The translations under genes and the position numbers were made by a program. DNA of 64,000 nucleotides, taken from contig CAJUOK010000003.1 of NCBI GenBank assembly GCA_910588015.1, positions 48,193-112,192 on the forward strand, written 5' to 3'. Below, one piece after another: positions 9,055 to 15,999 of this stretch. The notes under the pieces are model-generated. The model was not told the origin of the DNA, searched no databases, and was given only the letters and a program-made list of their open reading frames with translations. The stretch comes from an uncultured Christensenellaceae bacterium. GTDB lineage: Bacteria > Bacillota > Clostridia > Christensenellales > UBA3700. Every line of letters starts with the position of its first letter. Within the stretch, counting starts at the first letter, position 1.

Positions 9055-9069
9055 ATTCCCTCCTCAAGG

Positions 9070-9384
9070 TCACAGGCGCAGACCGCCCATAGCCTTTTCT
9101 ATTATTTCTTGCCTTTTTTGTTCTTCGACGCGGGCGTTGTTGGCGTCGATTTGCGCAAGTATCTTTTCTTTGTTTTTTACACTGCTTTGCACTGCAAAAT
9201 CCAACGCCCTTTTGTCGAGATTCTTATAAGGCAAAACTGCTTGAAAAGACGGAGACTTTGCCGAATTGTGCAATTCGTATCTGCAAGTTCCCCTGTCGTA
9301 ATAGATTTTGTAATTTTCGTCTATGCTCTTTATTCTTGCCGATATATCGAACAAATCGTCGGTTATCTCCGTCAGTCTTTCCAT
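9070..9384 (-). CDS. small protein downstream of capsid gene
   Basis: 104 residues, helical at both ends with a central beta section (YKIYYDRGTCRYELHNSAKS) and the stretch SFQAVLPYKNLDKRALDFAV. I associate this pattern with short proteins next to capsid genes of clostridial phages but cannot name a family. It follows the truncated capsid-like gene by 15 bases and belongs to the late operon; a head accessory role is an inference. Confidence 0.65.
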   Translation of the reverse strand: MERLTEITDDLFDISARIKSIDENYKIYYDRGTCRYELHNSAKSPSFQAVLPYKNLDKRALDFAVQSSVKNKEKILAQIDANNARVEEQKRQEIIEKAMGGLRL

Positions 9385-9399
9385 AATTGCCTCTTATTT

Positions 9400-9615
9400 T
9401 CAGCTCACGGTGATACCGCTGAGTTTTGCCTGACCGATAGGCTTATCGCATATCATATCGGCGTACTTGACGAGAGTTGCACCGTAAGTTGCGCTGCCCG
9501 CCTTTTGCTTGATGACTTTGCCGTTGTCGCCCTCGAGCCACCGCTTGACCTGTGAGAAGTCTAAACAGAAATAAGGGCGATAGATAAAGGTAAAAACGGG
9601 CATCTCCCACCCCAT
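9400..9615 (-). pseudogene. 3' fragment of a phage structural (probably major capsid) gene fused to foreign sequence
   Basis: The last 50 or so codons (RWLEGDNGKVIKQKAGSATY through DKPIGQAKLSGITVS) read like the end of a capsid protein and sit in the capsid position, before adaptor and nozzle genes. The first about 20 codons (MPVFTFIYRPYFCLDFSQ) differ in composition and probably come from the inserted element. The intact upstream part of the gene is not in the window. Short chimeric reading frames of this kind form at integration junctions. Confidence 0.55.
9535..9600. mobile_element. probable left junction of an integrated element
   Basis: Gene content changes here from podophage late genes to regulated cargo, and the reading frame that should be a capsid gene is truncated. 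The switch most likely lies near the codons for DFSQVKRW. Elements with serine integrases typically leave a very short core, so no long direct repeat is expected. The other end of the element is not in the window, or lies near one of the other boundaries (about 26.5 kb). Confidence 0.45.
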
Positions 9616-9629
9616 AAAAGTCTAGAAAA

Positions 9630-9660
9630 AACAAAAAAGGCTGCCCAAGGGACAGCCTAA
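9630..9660 (-). terminator. rho-independent terminator of the RNase III operon
   Basis: On the minus strand AGGCTGTCC and GGGCAGCCT pair around a two-base loop and are followed by TTTTTTGTTTTTTC. It is 10-40 bases after the stop of the 470-aa gene and separates the cargo from the interrupted prophage. Confidence 0.85.
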
Positions 9661-9668
9661 ATTGTGAT

Positions 9669-11081
9669 TTATTTCTTATAAACAGAGAGAGTTTTCGTAA
9701 TATCGGAAGTGAGGTTTTTGCCACTCCTCTTTTTGTCGCTCGATGTTTTTGCCAAGCTGAACCAATATTTACTGCCTTTATAAACCAGTTTGTAGTGGGT
9801 ATTATCGCTCGTAATTTCAAACCCCACACGCTTTAATTCAGCCAGCTCTTTTGCGGAAAGTTCCTCGCCATCCGCAAAGACGGACTTTACCACATCGAGC
9901 ATTTCCTTGCCGTTTCCTATTATTTTATTATGCGCCAACAGGTCAGTTATAAGCTCTTTCTGCCGAGTGTCTTTTGAACCGCAGTTCGACAGTGCCTTCT
10001 GCAAAATCGACACAAGCAAATCGTGCTGTTCACCATCAAAGAACTCTGGAATGGATGAAGGTTCTATTATCGTCTGCACCGCTTCGCTTTTTGTGAGCGC
10101 AGTTTGGAGACTGTTGCACTTTGCGGTCAAAGACATATTTTCTTGAACCAAGGCAGCAATTCTCGCCTCCGCCTTTTTTAATTTTTCATCTAGGGTTTCG
10201 TTATCACCAAGTGCTTCTTCTGCCAAGGCTGCACTCTCTTTCGCTTCCTTTCGAACTTGCTCGGCGTGTAATGCTTCCCATGTAGGCGCATCCGTATCCA
10301 CGGCAGAAGTTACAAAACGCTGAACTTCATTTGCTATCTGCTTATCAAGGGGCGCGCCCAGGTATGCATTCCGCTTCCGAAACTGTCTAGGTCTTCCGCC
10401 CTTGGTGTAAATACAAACTGCACCATTGAAGGGTGTTGCGTGGTTTGCCCTATCTTTCAAAAGCCGAGTGTATTCGTTATCGCAAACCACCACATACGCA
10501 AACCCCGCAAGTTTCTTTGACAGCGTATATTCCTCTATTTCCGTTGCCCGTGTATCGAAGTATGTAGTAGCTAAAACCAACGGAAGCTCATCGTCATATT
10601 CTTCCCGTATTGCTCCCGCTATCCAGTCTATCAGCTCATTCGTAGGTTCAACGGGTTTTGAAGTTATAGGTACTTTCGGCTGTTTAAGGAAGCCGCTATC
10701 AACGAAGGAGCGTATAACATCCGTGCGCATCTCGGGAGCTTCGTCAAAACGAGTAGCATCACGGGAACAGTCAATGTGGAAATAAACTATCTTTCCAACG
10801 GAACTGCATTCAAAGATAATCTCCGTAGTCCAAGTCTGCTCGTGGAACACTTGAGCAATCTTGAAAAGCGTGTAAACTTTTCCGTCTTTTTCTATACGGG
10901 AAGTGTCCGCCGTGCAATACTCCGCTTCCAAGTGTACACCGATTTTATCAGCGCAGGCTTCAAGTTGCTCTGCCACTGCCTTGCACGGTCCAGCCTCTGT
11001 CAACCACTTATTAATAATATTGAAATACTCGCTTTCGGAAAAGGAGTCGACCATTTTAACTTTCGTAGAAACTACACGCAT
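9669..11081 (-). CDS. 470-aa protein of unknown function coupled to split RNase III
   Basis: The ATG at 11081 overlaps the stop of the dsRBD gene (TGATG), so translation is coupled. Residues 1-130 are mixed alpha/beta; 150-255 contain LPLVLATTYFDTRATEIEEY, LAGFAYVVVCDNEYTRLL and a glycine/basic patch GAVCIYTKGGRPRQFRKR; 270-335 form a coiled coil; the C-terminal about 60 residues are a small beta/basic unit (THYKLVYKGSKYWFSLAKTS, then DKKRSGKN). No nuclease or nucleotidase motif stands out. Family not recognised. The context, directly after an RNase III/dsRBD pair and before a terminator, suggests an effector or RNA-handling partner. Confidence 0.8.
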   Translation of the reverse strand: MRVVSTKVKMVDSFSESEYFNIINKWLTEAGPCKAVAEQLEACADKIGVHLEAEYCTADTSRIEKDGKVYTLFKIAQVFHEQTWTTEIIFECSSVGKIVYFHIDCSRDATRFDEAPEMRTDVIRSFVDSGFLKQPKVPITSKPVEPTNELIDWIAGAIREEYDDELPLVLATTYFDTRATEIEEYTLSKKLAGFAYVVVCDNEYTRLLKDRANHATPFNGAVCIYTKGGRPRQFRKRNAYLGAPLDKQIANEVQRFVTSAVDTDAPTWEALHAEQVRKEAKESAALAEEALGDNETLDEKLKKAEARIAALVQENMSLTAKCNSLQTALTKSEAVQTIIEPSSIPEFFDGEQHDLLVSILQKALSNCGSKDTRQKELITDLLAHNKIIGNGKEMLDVVKSVFADGEELSAKELAELKRVGFEITSDNTHYKLVYKGSKYWFSLAKTSSDKKRSGKNLTSDITKTLSVYKK

Positions 11082-11782
11082 CAGTCGTTCCTCGCGTTCT
11101 CGTGATTAAGAATGGAGCGGAGCATTTCGTATGCGGCTAACCGTTTAGCTTCCTTTTTCGAGCTTGCTTCATCATAATAGCAATCTTCATATTCTTCAAT
11201 ACTACATTCGCAAGTCCATACGGGATTACCATCGTCATCGTGGTCTTCTTGGAACTCATAAATAGGAAAAGAGAAATACCCCTTTTGTGCAAGCTCCTGA
11301 AGCTGACTCACTGCCTTCTCGAGAGTGGGTTCATCAATTTCATCTTCCATCGTCCGAAGCAAACCTTGCTCGTCCAAGTAATCATACGCAAGCTCTGCCG
11401 CAGCCATTCTTGCCAGGCTCTTGGAATACCCAAAGCCAACAAACGGCGCACCATTATCTATGCGTAATTCACAAACGATATCCCCTTCGCCTTGCTCCAT
11501 ACGCCTTCTAGTTCCAACTTGTATAGAGCGCATATTGCAGTGATATTCATACCTTGAATTATAGAATTTATAAAACGGCAACTCTCCTACACGCTTCTGC
11601 TGCCACTGCTGAATAATGGAAACATAATCCTGGTCTGTGCCGAAGCCATTTTCCAAGTAACAATCAATGTGGAGCATCATTTCTACCGCATCTTGCATTG
11701 AATCCATATCCCAATCACTGTCAAGGGCAACTGCGCCGAGTATGGCTTCAAACAAGTCCTCTTTTACATTCGTTTTGGACAT
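11081..11782 (-). CDS. RNase III C-terminal half with two dsRNA-binding domains
   Basis: 233 residues. It opens NVKEDLFEAILGAVALDSDW, the second catalytic motif of RNase III, with D9 and E12 in the D-x-x-E spacing of E. coli D114/E117. Two dsRBDs follow: about 75-135 (ending SKSLARMAAAELAYDYL) and about 155-227 (NPVWTCECSIEEYEDCYYDE, ending SSKKEAKRLAAYEMLRSIL). Normal RNase III has one dsRBD and one continuous frame; here the first half lies in another frame overlapping by 35 bases. The ATG at 11782 follows AAGGGGG by about 12 bases, so it could be translated separately, or a +1 shift near the A6 run at about 11787 could join the halves. Confidence 0.85.
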   Translation of the reverse strand: MSKTNVKEDLFEAILGAVALDSDWDMDSMQDAVEMMLHIDCYLENGFGTDQDYVSIIQQWQQKRVGELPFYKFYNSRYEYHCNMRSIQVGTRRRMEQGEGDIVCELRIDNGAPFVGFGYSKSLARMAAAELAYDYLDEQGLLRTMEDEIDEPTLEKAVSQLQELAQKGYFSFPIYEFQEDHDDDGNPVWTCECSIEEYEDCYYDEASSKKEAKRLAAYEMLRSILNHENARND

Positions 11783-12137
11783 TATTTTTTCTGTCCCCCT
11801 TGCCCATTATCAAATAATCTGTAAAACCCATCTCATCAATGCGTTCTGCCAACATCTTACTTTCCACAAGGTGCTTCTTGAACTCCGTGAGCTTCCCCTC
11901 ATTGTGTTCACACTCGTACTCTTTGCCATCGTTGATTTCGCCGTAATACTCCGTCAAAACCTTAACGATTACCAAGTCGAGAACCTTATCGCCTATAAAC
12001 TCCAACACTTCATTGTTTTCGCCATCGTGCGTTTCTTGCGTATAACTTTTCCGCGTAAACGCTTGCTGCAACAACAATCTGTTCTTGAACTCGTACCCGA
12101 TTTGTGATTCAATTTCATCGTACTGTTCATCCTTCAT
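11748..12137 (-). CDS. RNase III N-terminal half
   Basis: 129 residues matching the first half of the RNase III domain: IGYEFKNRLLLQQAF, then the signature NNEVLEFIGDKVLDLVI with E46 and D50 in the positions of E. coli E41 and D45, ending LIMGKGDRKNN before leaving the family pattern. The other two catalytic acids are in the next gene, so one active site needs both products. Start at 12137 is set by AGGAGG, which is itself inside a hairpin of the leader. First gene of a three-gene operon with a good promoter at 12349-12377. Confidence 0.85.
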   Translation of the reverse strand: MKDEQYDEIESQIGYEFKNRLLLQQAFTRKSYTQETHDGENNEVLEFIGDKVLDLVIVKVLTEYYGEINDGKEYECEHNEGKLTEFKKHLVESKMLAERIDEMGFTDYLIMGKGDRKNNVQNECKRGLV

Positions 12138-12342
12138 AATAAAAATACCTCCTGTGTTTTTTCACAGAGGGCATAGAAAGAGCCTGACGAAATATAGACT
12201 ACGCCCTTGTAGCCTCGCCAGGCATCCACTCGATAAATGGTGTTATATAAATCACTCGTCCTTGATTCCAGTCACTTGCATAACAGGTCACAAATCCAAT
12301 ATGCTTTACATCCAACTATTTATGTCGCAATGCCTTCTCTGT
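12138..12342 (-). promoter_or_regulatory. structured 5' leader of the RNase III operon
   Basis: About 205 bases separate the predicted start of transcription from the RNase III start. Two hairpins lie next to the gene. One (12182-12223) pairs GCCTGGCG with CGTCAGGC and, inside it, GGCTAC with GTAGTC, a long near-perfect duplex. The other (12148-12170) pairs CCTCTGTG with CACAG(G)AGG, hiding the AGGAGG ribosome binding site. E. coli rnc controls itself by cleaving such a leader; the same logic fits here. Pairing is read directly; regulation is inferred. Confidence 0.7.
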
Positions 12343-12348
12343 ACTTTC

Positions 12349-12377
12349 ATTATATCAAACTCGACATAATCCGTCAA
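12349..12377 (-). promoter_or_regulatory. sigma-70 type promoter of the RNase III operon
   Basis: Minus strand TTGACG (12372-12377), a 17-base spacer, and TATAAT (12349-12354). This is a near-consensus promoter reading toward the split RNase III genes, suggesting steady expression controlled later by the leader. Confidence 0.85.
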
Positions 12378-12417
12378 GGGGTATGTGCCATATTTCTCAA
12401 AATGTAAAAAAGTAAAC

Positions 12418-12455
12418 GTCAAAGGAGTCGGCATTTCTGTCGACCCCTTCTTCAT
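12418..12455 (-). terminator. terminator-like hairpin after the 159-aa gene
   Basis: On the minus strand AGGGGTCG and CGACTCCT pair around a short loop downstream of the stop at 12470. The T-run after it is broken, so termination may be weak. Confidence 0.45.
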
Positions 12456-12469
12456 CTTTATGTATGACA

Positions 12470-12949
12470 TTAAAAGTATTCGATGCTGTCCAAGAACTCC
12501 TTAACGTTCGGCATTTCTAAAACCTCAAAGATAGTTTTAGAAAAACTTCCTTTCCTGTTTGCCATCAACTGAACGCTGACAGACACTTGGTTTTGGTTGA
12601 GTTTGTTGCGAGGGAAGTCATACCGTTCTTCGTACATATCACTGTATGCGCCACCATAATAATGCACCGATAACGCTGTACCCTTTCCGCGGGTAATAGG
12701 TTTGAAATCGCCTTTTATATGCAAATCGCAATCTCCTGCAAATTCCTCCATAGCTTCCTTTGCGGTCAACTCGGCATTTTCAAATTCTATGTCGATATAA
12801 ATTATTCCACCTTTTACTACCCGCTTATCCGACTTAAACTCTAGCAGATGCACTCCACAACCCGTAGGCTGAAGAGTAAGGTAAAAATCTTCGGGCAACG
12901 CAAACGAGATGTTTGATGCCACCAATTTACCATTTTTTACTCTTACCAT
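12470..12949 (-). CDS. 159-aa beta-rich protein, function unknown
   Basis: The sequence alternates strands and turns (EDFYLTLQPTGCGVHLLEF, GGIIYIDIEFENAELTAKEA), with a helical C-terminus (IFEVLEMPNVKEFLDSIEYF). No signal peptide, membrane segment or metal motif. It stands alone between the RNase III promoter region and the 13.0-kb intergenic region and reads in the same direction. I do not recognise the family. Confidence 0.65.
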   Translation of the reverse strand: MVRVKNGKLVASNISFALPEDFYLTLQPTGCGVHLLEFKSDKRVVKGGIIYIDIEFENAELTAKEAMEEFAGDCDLHIKGDFKPITRGKGTALSVHYYGGAYSDMYEERYDFPRNKLNQNQVSVSVQLMANRKGSFSKTIFEVLEMPNVKEFLDSIEYF

Positions 12950-13020
12950 TTGTGATACTCCATTTTCGATAAAAACAGTCAGGGTTCGATATTCTTTCTC
13001 TTTCTGAAACTATCGCATTT

Positions 13021-13080
13021 TGATATAATTATTACAATCAGTATCTTCTCCCGCCGTCATTACTCTTTGGCGGCTTTTTT
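13021..13080 (+). ncRNA. possible short transcript with extended -10 promoter and terminator
   Basis: TGATATAAT at 13021-13029 is an extended -10 box on the plus strand; about 20 bases later CCGCC (13051) pairs with GGCGG (13069) followed by six T. No plus gene lies between. The unit would make an RNA of about 45 bases, or it is a leaky attenuator for the regulator gene at 13446. Confidence 0.4.
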
Positions 13081-13094
13081 GCTGTTATCGAACG

Positions 13095-13337
13095 CTACAC
13101 AACTTCTGTGACAGTGAGTTGGAACACCTGCCCGTTTTCCATCCTCATCAACACACCCTTTGTGTTCTTCGCAAAAGTGCCGCAAAAATAGTCATCCAGC
13201 AACGGATAAATCTGCATTGCTAAATCAAACCCGTTGATTTTAGTACCTTGCATCGCTGTCTCAAACTGCTCTTTGTCTTCTTCGGTGTGAATGTAAGGTT
13301 TTCCTTCCATAACCTTTAACTCCTTAATTTTATTCAC
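13095..13337 (-). CDS. 80-aa protein divergent to an XRE regulator
   Basis: An acidic small protein with central DLAMQIYPLLDDYFCGTFAK and a beta-like C-terminus (VLMRMENGQVFQLTVTEVV). Its start faces the regulator gene at 13446 across an inverted-repeat region, so the two are probably controlled together. Family not recognised. The alternative start at codon 10 (MEGKPYIH) is possible. Confidence 0.6.
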   Translation of the reverse strand: MNKIKELKVMEGKPYIHTEEDKEQFETAMQGTKINGFDLAMQIYPLLDDYFCGTFAKNTKGVLMRMENGQVFQLTVTEVV

Positions 13338-13370
13338 TTTTTTGCGCGCTTCAAGTGTACTTCAATTATA

Positions 13371-13418
13371 CTCTCCCATCGGCGTAACACGCAACTGAAA
13401 ATTGCGCAAATGGGAGAG
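13371..13418. promoter_or_regulatory. operator-like inverted repeats between divergent genes
   Basis: CTCTCCCAT (13371-13379) and ATGGGAGAG (13410-13418) form a perfect 9-bp inverted repeat; the palindrome TTGCGCAA (13402-13409) lies inside. The position between genes 13337 (minus) and 13446 (plus) suits binding of the two-domain XRE protein. Confidence 0.6.
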
Positions 13419-13445
13419 AATAAAATGTAGAAAAAGGACTAGTTT

Positions 13446-13889
13446 ATGGATAATTTGTCGAAACTCTCTGAAATGCTCGATTCGCTAATGTTCGAGCGCG
13501 AATTAAACCTTACGCAACTTGCCAAAGAAATAGGTATCGAAAAAGCAACCTTGAGCCGTTACCTTCACGCTTTAATGACGCCTTCCGTTGAAAATCTCGT
13601 GAAGTTAGCGGATTATTTTCAATGCACTACTGATTACCTATTGGGGAGAGAAAATGAAAACTATCCCTCTGCTTTCAAGCCGTGTCCACCGTTTTCAGAA
13701 CAGTTACTTGTATTGAAAAAACACTTTAACTGCCCTTGGTGGAATTTCTACAAAACCGCGCACATTTCAAGTTCTCGCTTTTATGAGTGGAAGAACGGCA
13801 AACGCACACCAACCCTAGATTGCATAATTTTTCTAGCAGATGGTTTCGGCTGCACTGTGGATTTCATCATTGGAAGAACGAAAATGTAA
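13446..13889 (+). CDS. XRE-type regulator with two helix-turn-helix domains
   Basis: 147 residues. The first HTH (about 15-68) reads LTQLAKEIGIEKATLSRYLH then PSVENLVKLADYFQCTTDYL; the second (about 80-145) has the same layout, FYKTAHISSSRFYEWKNGKR then DCIIFLADGFGCTVDFIIGR. Two Cro/CI-like domains in one chain could bind both halves of the inverted repeat just upstream. It is the only plus-strand gene in the 9.6-20.2 kb cargo and is followed by a terminator. Confidence 0.9.
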   Translation: MDNLSKLSEMLDSLMFERELNLTQLAKEIGIEKATLSRYLHALMTPSVENLVKLADYFQCTTDYLLGRENENYPSAFKPCPPFSEQLLVLKKHFNCPWWNFYKTAHISSSRFYEWKNGKRTPTLDCIIFLADGFGCTVDFIIGRTKM

Positions 13890-13901
13890 CTATAGATTTC
13901 T

Positions 13902-13944
13902 AGCCGTGATAAGGGGTGCTTAATCCTCTTACCACGGCTTTTCT
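13902..13944 (+). terminator. terminator of the two-HTH regulator
   Basis: AGCCGTG (13902-13908) pairs with CACGGCT (13933-13939), with a second inner pairing of ATAAGGGG and CCTCTTA-like bases, followed by TTTTCTTT. It lies 13 bases after the stop at 13889. Confidence 0.85.
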
Positions 13945-14112
13945 TTCTAATTCCCTTTCCACTCCACCAGATAAATCTGTATGCAGGCTGACATATAGGG
14001 CGGATGTTCCCTGTGGTTTCTTGGGCGTGGATATTTGCACTTACCACGCAGCTCCGGTGCCTTTGGAAAGGGTTATATACTCGCCGTGCAAAGCGAATAT
14101 AGCAAATTTTAC
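13945..14112. other. intergenic stretch at the end of the 14-19.6 kb operon
   Basis: No gene that I can support. The stretch 13980-14100 is less AT-rich than its surroundings and on the minus strand carries GCACGGCGAG, CCTTTCCAAAGGCACCGG and GCTGCGTGG with several short pairings. It resembles non-coding sequence near the ends of clostridial conjugative elements, but that is recollection, not proof. Confidence 0.35.
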
Positions 14113-14283
14113 TTATCCATCACCTTCATTGACATTATCTTTTTTTTCGATTTCTTTATCAATCGCTTCATCGGCTTTCTTTCTGTTCATTTCCATAAAA
14201 ACTGACACAAGCAGGTCAACAAACGCTTCTTCCGAATTTGGATTATGAAACCGAAAATTAAATTGCTGTTTTTCCTTTTTCAT
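14113..14283 (-). CDS. 56-aa protein typical of clostridial mobile elements
   Basis: ATG at 14283 overlaps the macro-domain stop (ATGA); the frame ends with TAA at 14113. The product starts MKKEKQQFNFRFHNPNSEEA and continues as an acidic helix (VDLLVSVFMEMNRKKADEAI). The motif NFRFHNPN is shared by small proteins I associate with Firmicutes integrative elements next to recombinase genes; function unknown. Last gene of the packed operon. Confidence 0.75.
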   Translation of the reverse strand: MKKEKQQFNFRFHNPNSEEAFVDLLVSVFMEMNRKKADEAIDKEIEKKDNVNEGDG

Positions 14284-14762
14284 AATTTCCAAATTTCAAC
14301 CTGCCACTCATCTTCGGCAAACTCTTCTTCGATTATTCTCTGTACTTTTATCCAATCTCCGCCCGCAAGTCCACATCCAATATGGTCTGGAAATCCAATC
14401 TTAAACCCCTTGCCCCCAAACTTGCCGTGCGCTGAATTATAATCGTTGATTTCCGTTTTCAGCTCAATTAAGCATTTTCGGAAAGCATCGTAATCGGTAT
14501 GAATCACACCCCTGGGTCTATAATCAAACTGCGAATATAGATTAATAATGAAACGGAATTCTTGTTGAATATAAACTACATCAATCTTCCCGAGCCGATT
14601 CCCCTTGGAAGCAAACGAAGTCATAAAAACATCGTAAACCTGTGGATATTTATTTCGTATAGCTTTTGCGATGCCAGCGTTCATCACCCCTTTGCAGTTT
14701 ACCTGGTGGCATATTACATTGCAGTCGCTTGCAAGTAAATCTCCCCTTTTATACGAAACCAC
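14280..14762 (-). CDS. macro-domain protein (ADP-ribose-binding)
   Basis: 160 residues from a GTG at 14762, preceded by AGGAGG and one base after the previous stop (TGAAGTG). The start VVSYKRGDLLASDCNVICHQ and the loop VNCKGVMNAGIAKAIRNKYP fit the Poa1p/TARG1/DarG-like macro family, which bind ADP-ribose and often remove it from proteins, DNA or RNA ends. A second conserved region, FGGKGFKIGFPDHIGCGLAG, matches the catalytic-loop side. A toxin such as DarT is not adjacent, so it may reverse a modification made elsewhere. Confidence 0.85.
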   Translation of the reverse strand: MVSYKRGDLLASDCNVICHQVNCKGVMNAGIAKAIRNKYPQVYDVFMTSFASKGNRLGKIDVVYIQQEFRFIINLYSQFDYRPRGVIHTDYDAFRKCLIELKTEINDYNSAHGKFGGKGFKIGFPDHIGCGLAGGDWIKVQRIIEEEFAEDEWQVEIWKL

Positions 14763-14763
14763 T

Positions 14764-15171
14764 TCAATCCTCCTTGGATTCCCACTCTTCTTTATAATAC
14801 CGAATATAGTCCGCCACAAGACGCGCATTAGTTGGCAATGCTGCCCTACACACCTTTTTAAATAGTTCTACGGCTCTTGCATCAAAACAAAAGCCCAGTA
14901 AGCCGTCCAGAAGCCTTGAGACTTCTTCCTCGTCCACTTTATCGCTTCTGCCCAAACGAAGGCACACGTTGGCAACTGTCGGCTCATAAAGCGACACAGC
15001 GGTTTCAACTAACCTTGACCTATTTTCTAGCAGCACTTTGATTTTATTAAGCGCCGTATAAAGACCATAGTTGAAATCGCTATCGGTTGCAGATGTGGAC
15101 TTTTCTCTTTCGATTTCTTGACTCAAATTTTCAAGTACACCAACTACTATTTTTATATTTTCATCTTGCAT
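14764..15171 (-). CDS. 135-aa helical protein, function unknown
   Basis: Start taken at the ATG at 15171, which has AAGG at good spacing; a GTG at 15189 overlapping the previous stop (GTGA) would add six residues. The product is helical (VVGVLENLSQEIEREKSTSA, TALNKIKVLLENRSRLVETA) and acidic, without a recognised domain. It sits between the RelB-like gene and the macro gene with no gaps, so it is expressed with them. Confidence 0.65.
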   Translation of the reverse strand: MQDENIKIVVGVLENLSQEIEREKSTSATDSDFNYGLYTALNKIKVLLENRSRLVETAVSLYEPTVANVCLRLGRSDKVDEEEVSRLLDGLLGFCFDARAVELFKKVCRAALPTNARLVADYIRYYKEEWESKED

Positions 15172-15185
15172 ATTAACCTTGCCGA

Positions 15186-15695
15186 TCACCCGTGCAACAA
15201 CTTGTACACTGCATCGAATAAAACACCAAATGTCTCGTTCGTTAACGGGAGCGAAAGCACACGCTCCCCAATTTTGAATTCCACTTCAGATTTCGACTTA
15301 ACCTTTGCTCCTTCTCCAAACTGATGGTTTATCTCATCCAAGTAATCCACAAATGCTTCAAGTTCCTTTTGCTTTTCAATAGTTAGTCCTCGCATATTTT
15401 CTCCTCCATATTTCTTTTTTAATTCTTCAAATACAACTTCGCCGGGGATTAATCGCCCCGCTTTGACCTCATCCATTCCCTTCATTAATTTTTTGTATAA
15501 ATCCACCCGTTCCAAGACTTCCTCTGGCGGAAGTTTAATTGCGAACGGAATACTGCGTGTGTACACAACTTGATAAAGATAAACGGCTATTCCTGTATCA
15601 AGCGATAAGCCAAGCTCCGTGAATATTGTTTTCGCAAGCTCAAGCATATGCTTGTCAATTGTAAAAGTAGCCTTCGTTTTTTCGTTATCCTTCAT
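15186..15695 (-). CDS. RelB/DinJ-type antitoxin domain protein, unpaired
   Basis: 169 residues from the ATG at 15695 (AGGAGAGG upstream). Residues 8-55 match the ribbon-helix-helix RelB/DinJ domain: ATFTIDKHMLELAKTIFTEL, GLSLDTGIAVYLYQVVYTRS, IPFAIKLP. The rest, with an acidic helix and SEVEFKIGERVLSLPL, is an extension not usual in RelB (about 80-100 aa). No RelE-like toxin lies next to it, so it may be a regulator of this operon or an antitoxin for a chromosomal toxin. Confidence 0.75.
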   Translation of the reverse strand: MKDNEKTKATFTIDKHMLELAKTIFTELGLSLDTGIAVYLYQVVYTRSIPFAIKLPPEEVLERVDLYKKLMKGMDEVKAGRLIPGEVVFEELKKKYGGENMRGLTIEKQKELEAFVDYLDEINHQFGEGAKVKSKSEVEFKIGERVLSLPLTNETFGVLFDAVYKLLHG

Positions 15696-15987
15696 TCTCA
15701 ACCTCTCCTATAATCTCGAATTCCCCCTCGGAATATGTTACGGGACTGAATACAGATTTTCCAAACCCACTATTCCCCATTCGATGTAAATCAACTTCCT
15801 CGGCAACGAAAACTGGCACATATTGTGGGGTATTCTGCTCATACGGAAGAATGATTGCTGAAATCGAAACATAACCTTCAACGACTTTATAACCATCCGC
15901 ACTAACGGGTTCAGACGAAGTTGTGAAGGCATCTCGTGCCTTTACCCTTGCCCGATACTTTTTGATTGTCTTTCCATTAATCGTCAC
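15685..15987 (-). CDS. 100-aa protein, function unknown
   Basis: GTG start at 15987 with AGGAGAG seven bases upstream. Basic start (TIKKYRARVKARDAF) followed by beta-rich sequence (VVEGYVSISAIILPYEQNTP, YVPVFVAEEVDL). It overlaps the RelB-like gene by 11 bases and begins 12 bases after the preceding stop. Not a recognisable RelE toxin. Family unknown. Confidence 0.6.
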   Translation of the reverse strand: MTINGKTIKKYRARVKARDAFTTSSEPVSADGYKVVEGYVSISAIILPYEQNTPQYVPVFVAEEVDLHRMGNSGFGKSVFSPVTYSEGEFEIIGEVENEG

Positions 15988-15999
15988 TGCCGTACTCTC

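Noticed and set aside
9443..9829. Minus-strand frame of 128 codons across the left junction
   Set aside because: It runs through the terminator and overlaps the end of the 470-aa gene in another frame; no ribosome site.
13781..14047. Minus-strand frame of 88 codons
   Set aside because: Mostly antisense to the two-HTH regulator and its terminator; no family pattern or ribosome site.
15186..15987. RelB-like gene and its neighbour as a toxin-antitoxin pair
   Set aside because: The neighbour at 15685-15987 has no RelE/ParE fold pattern and the RelB-like protein is much longer than usual; treated as unpaired.
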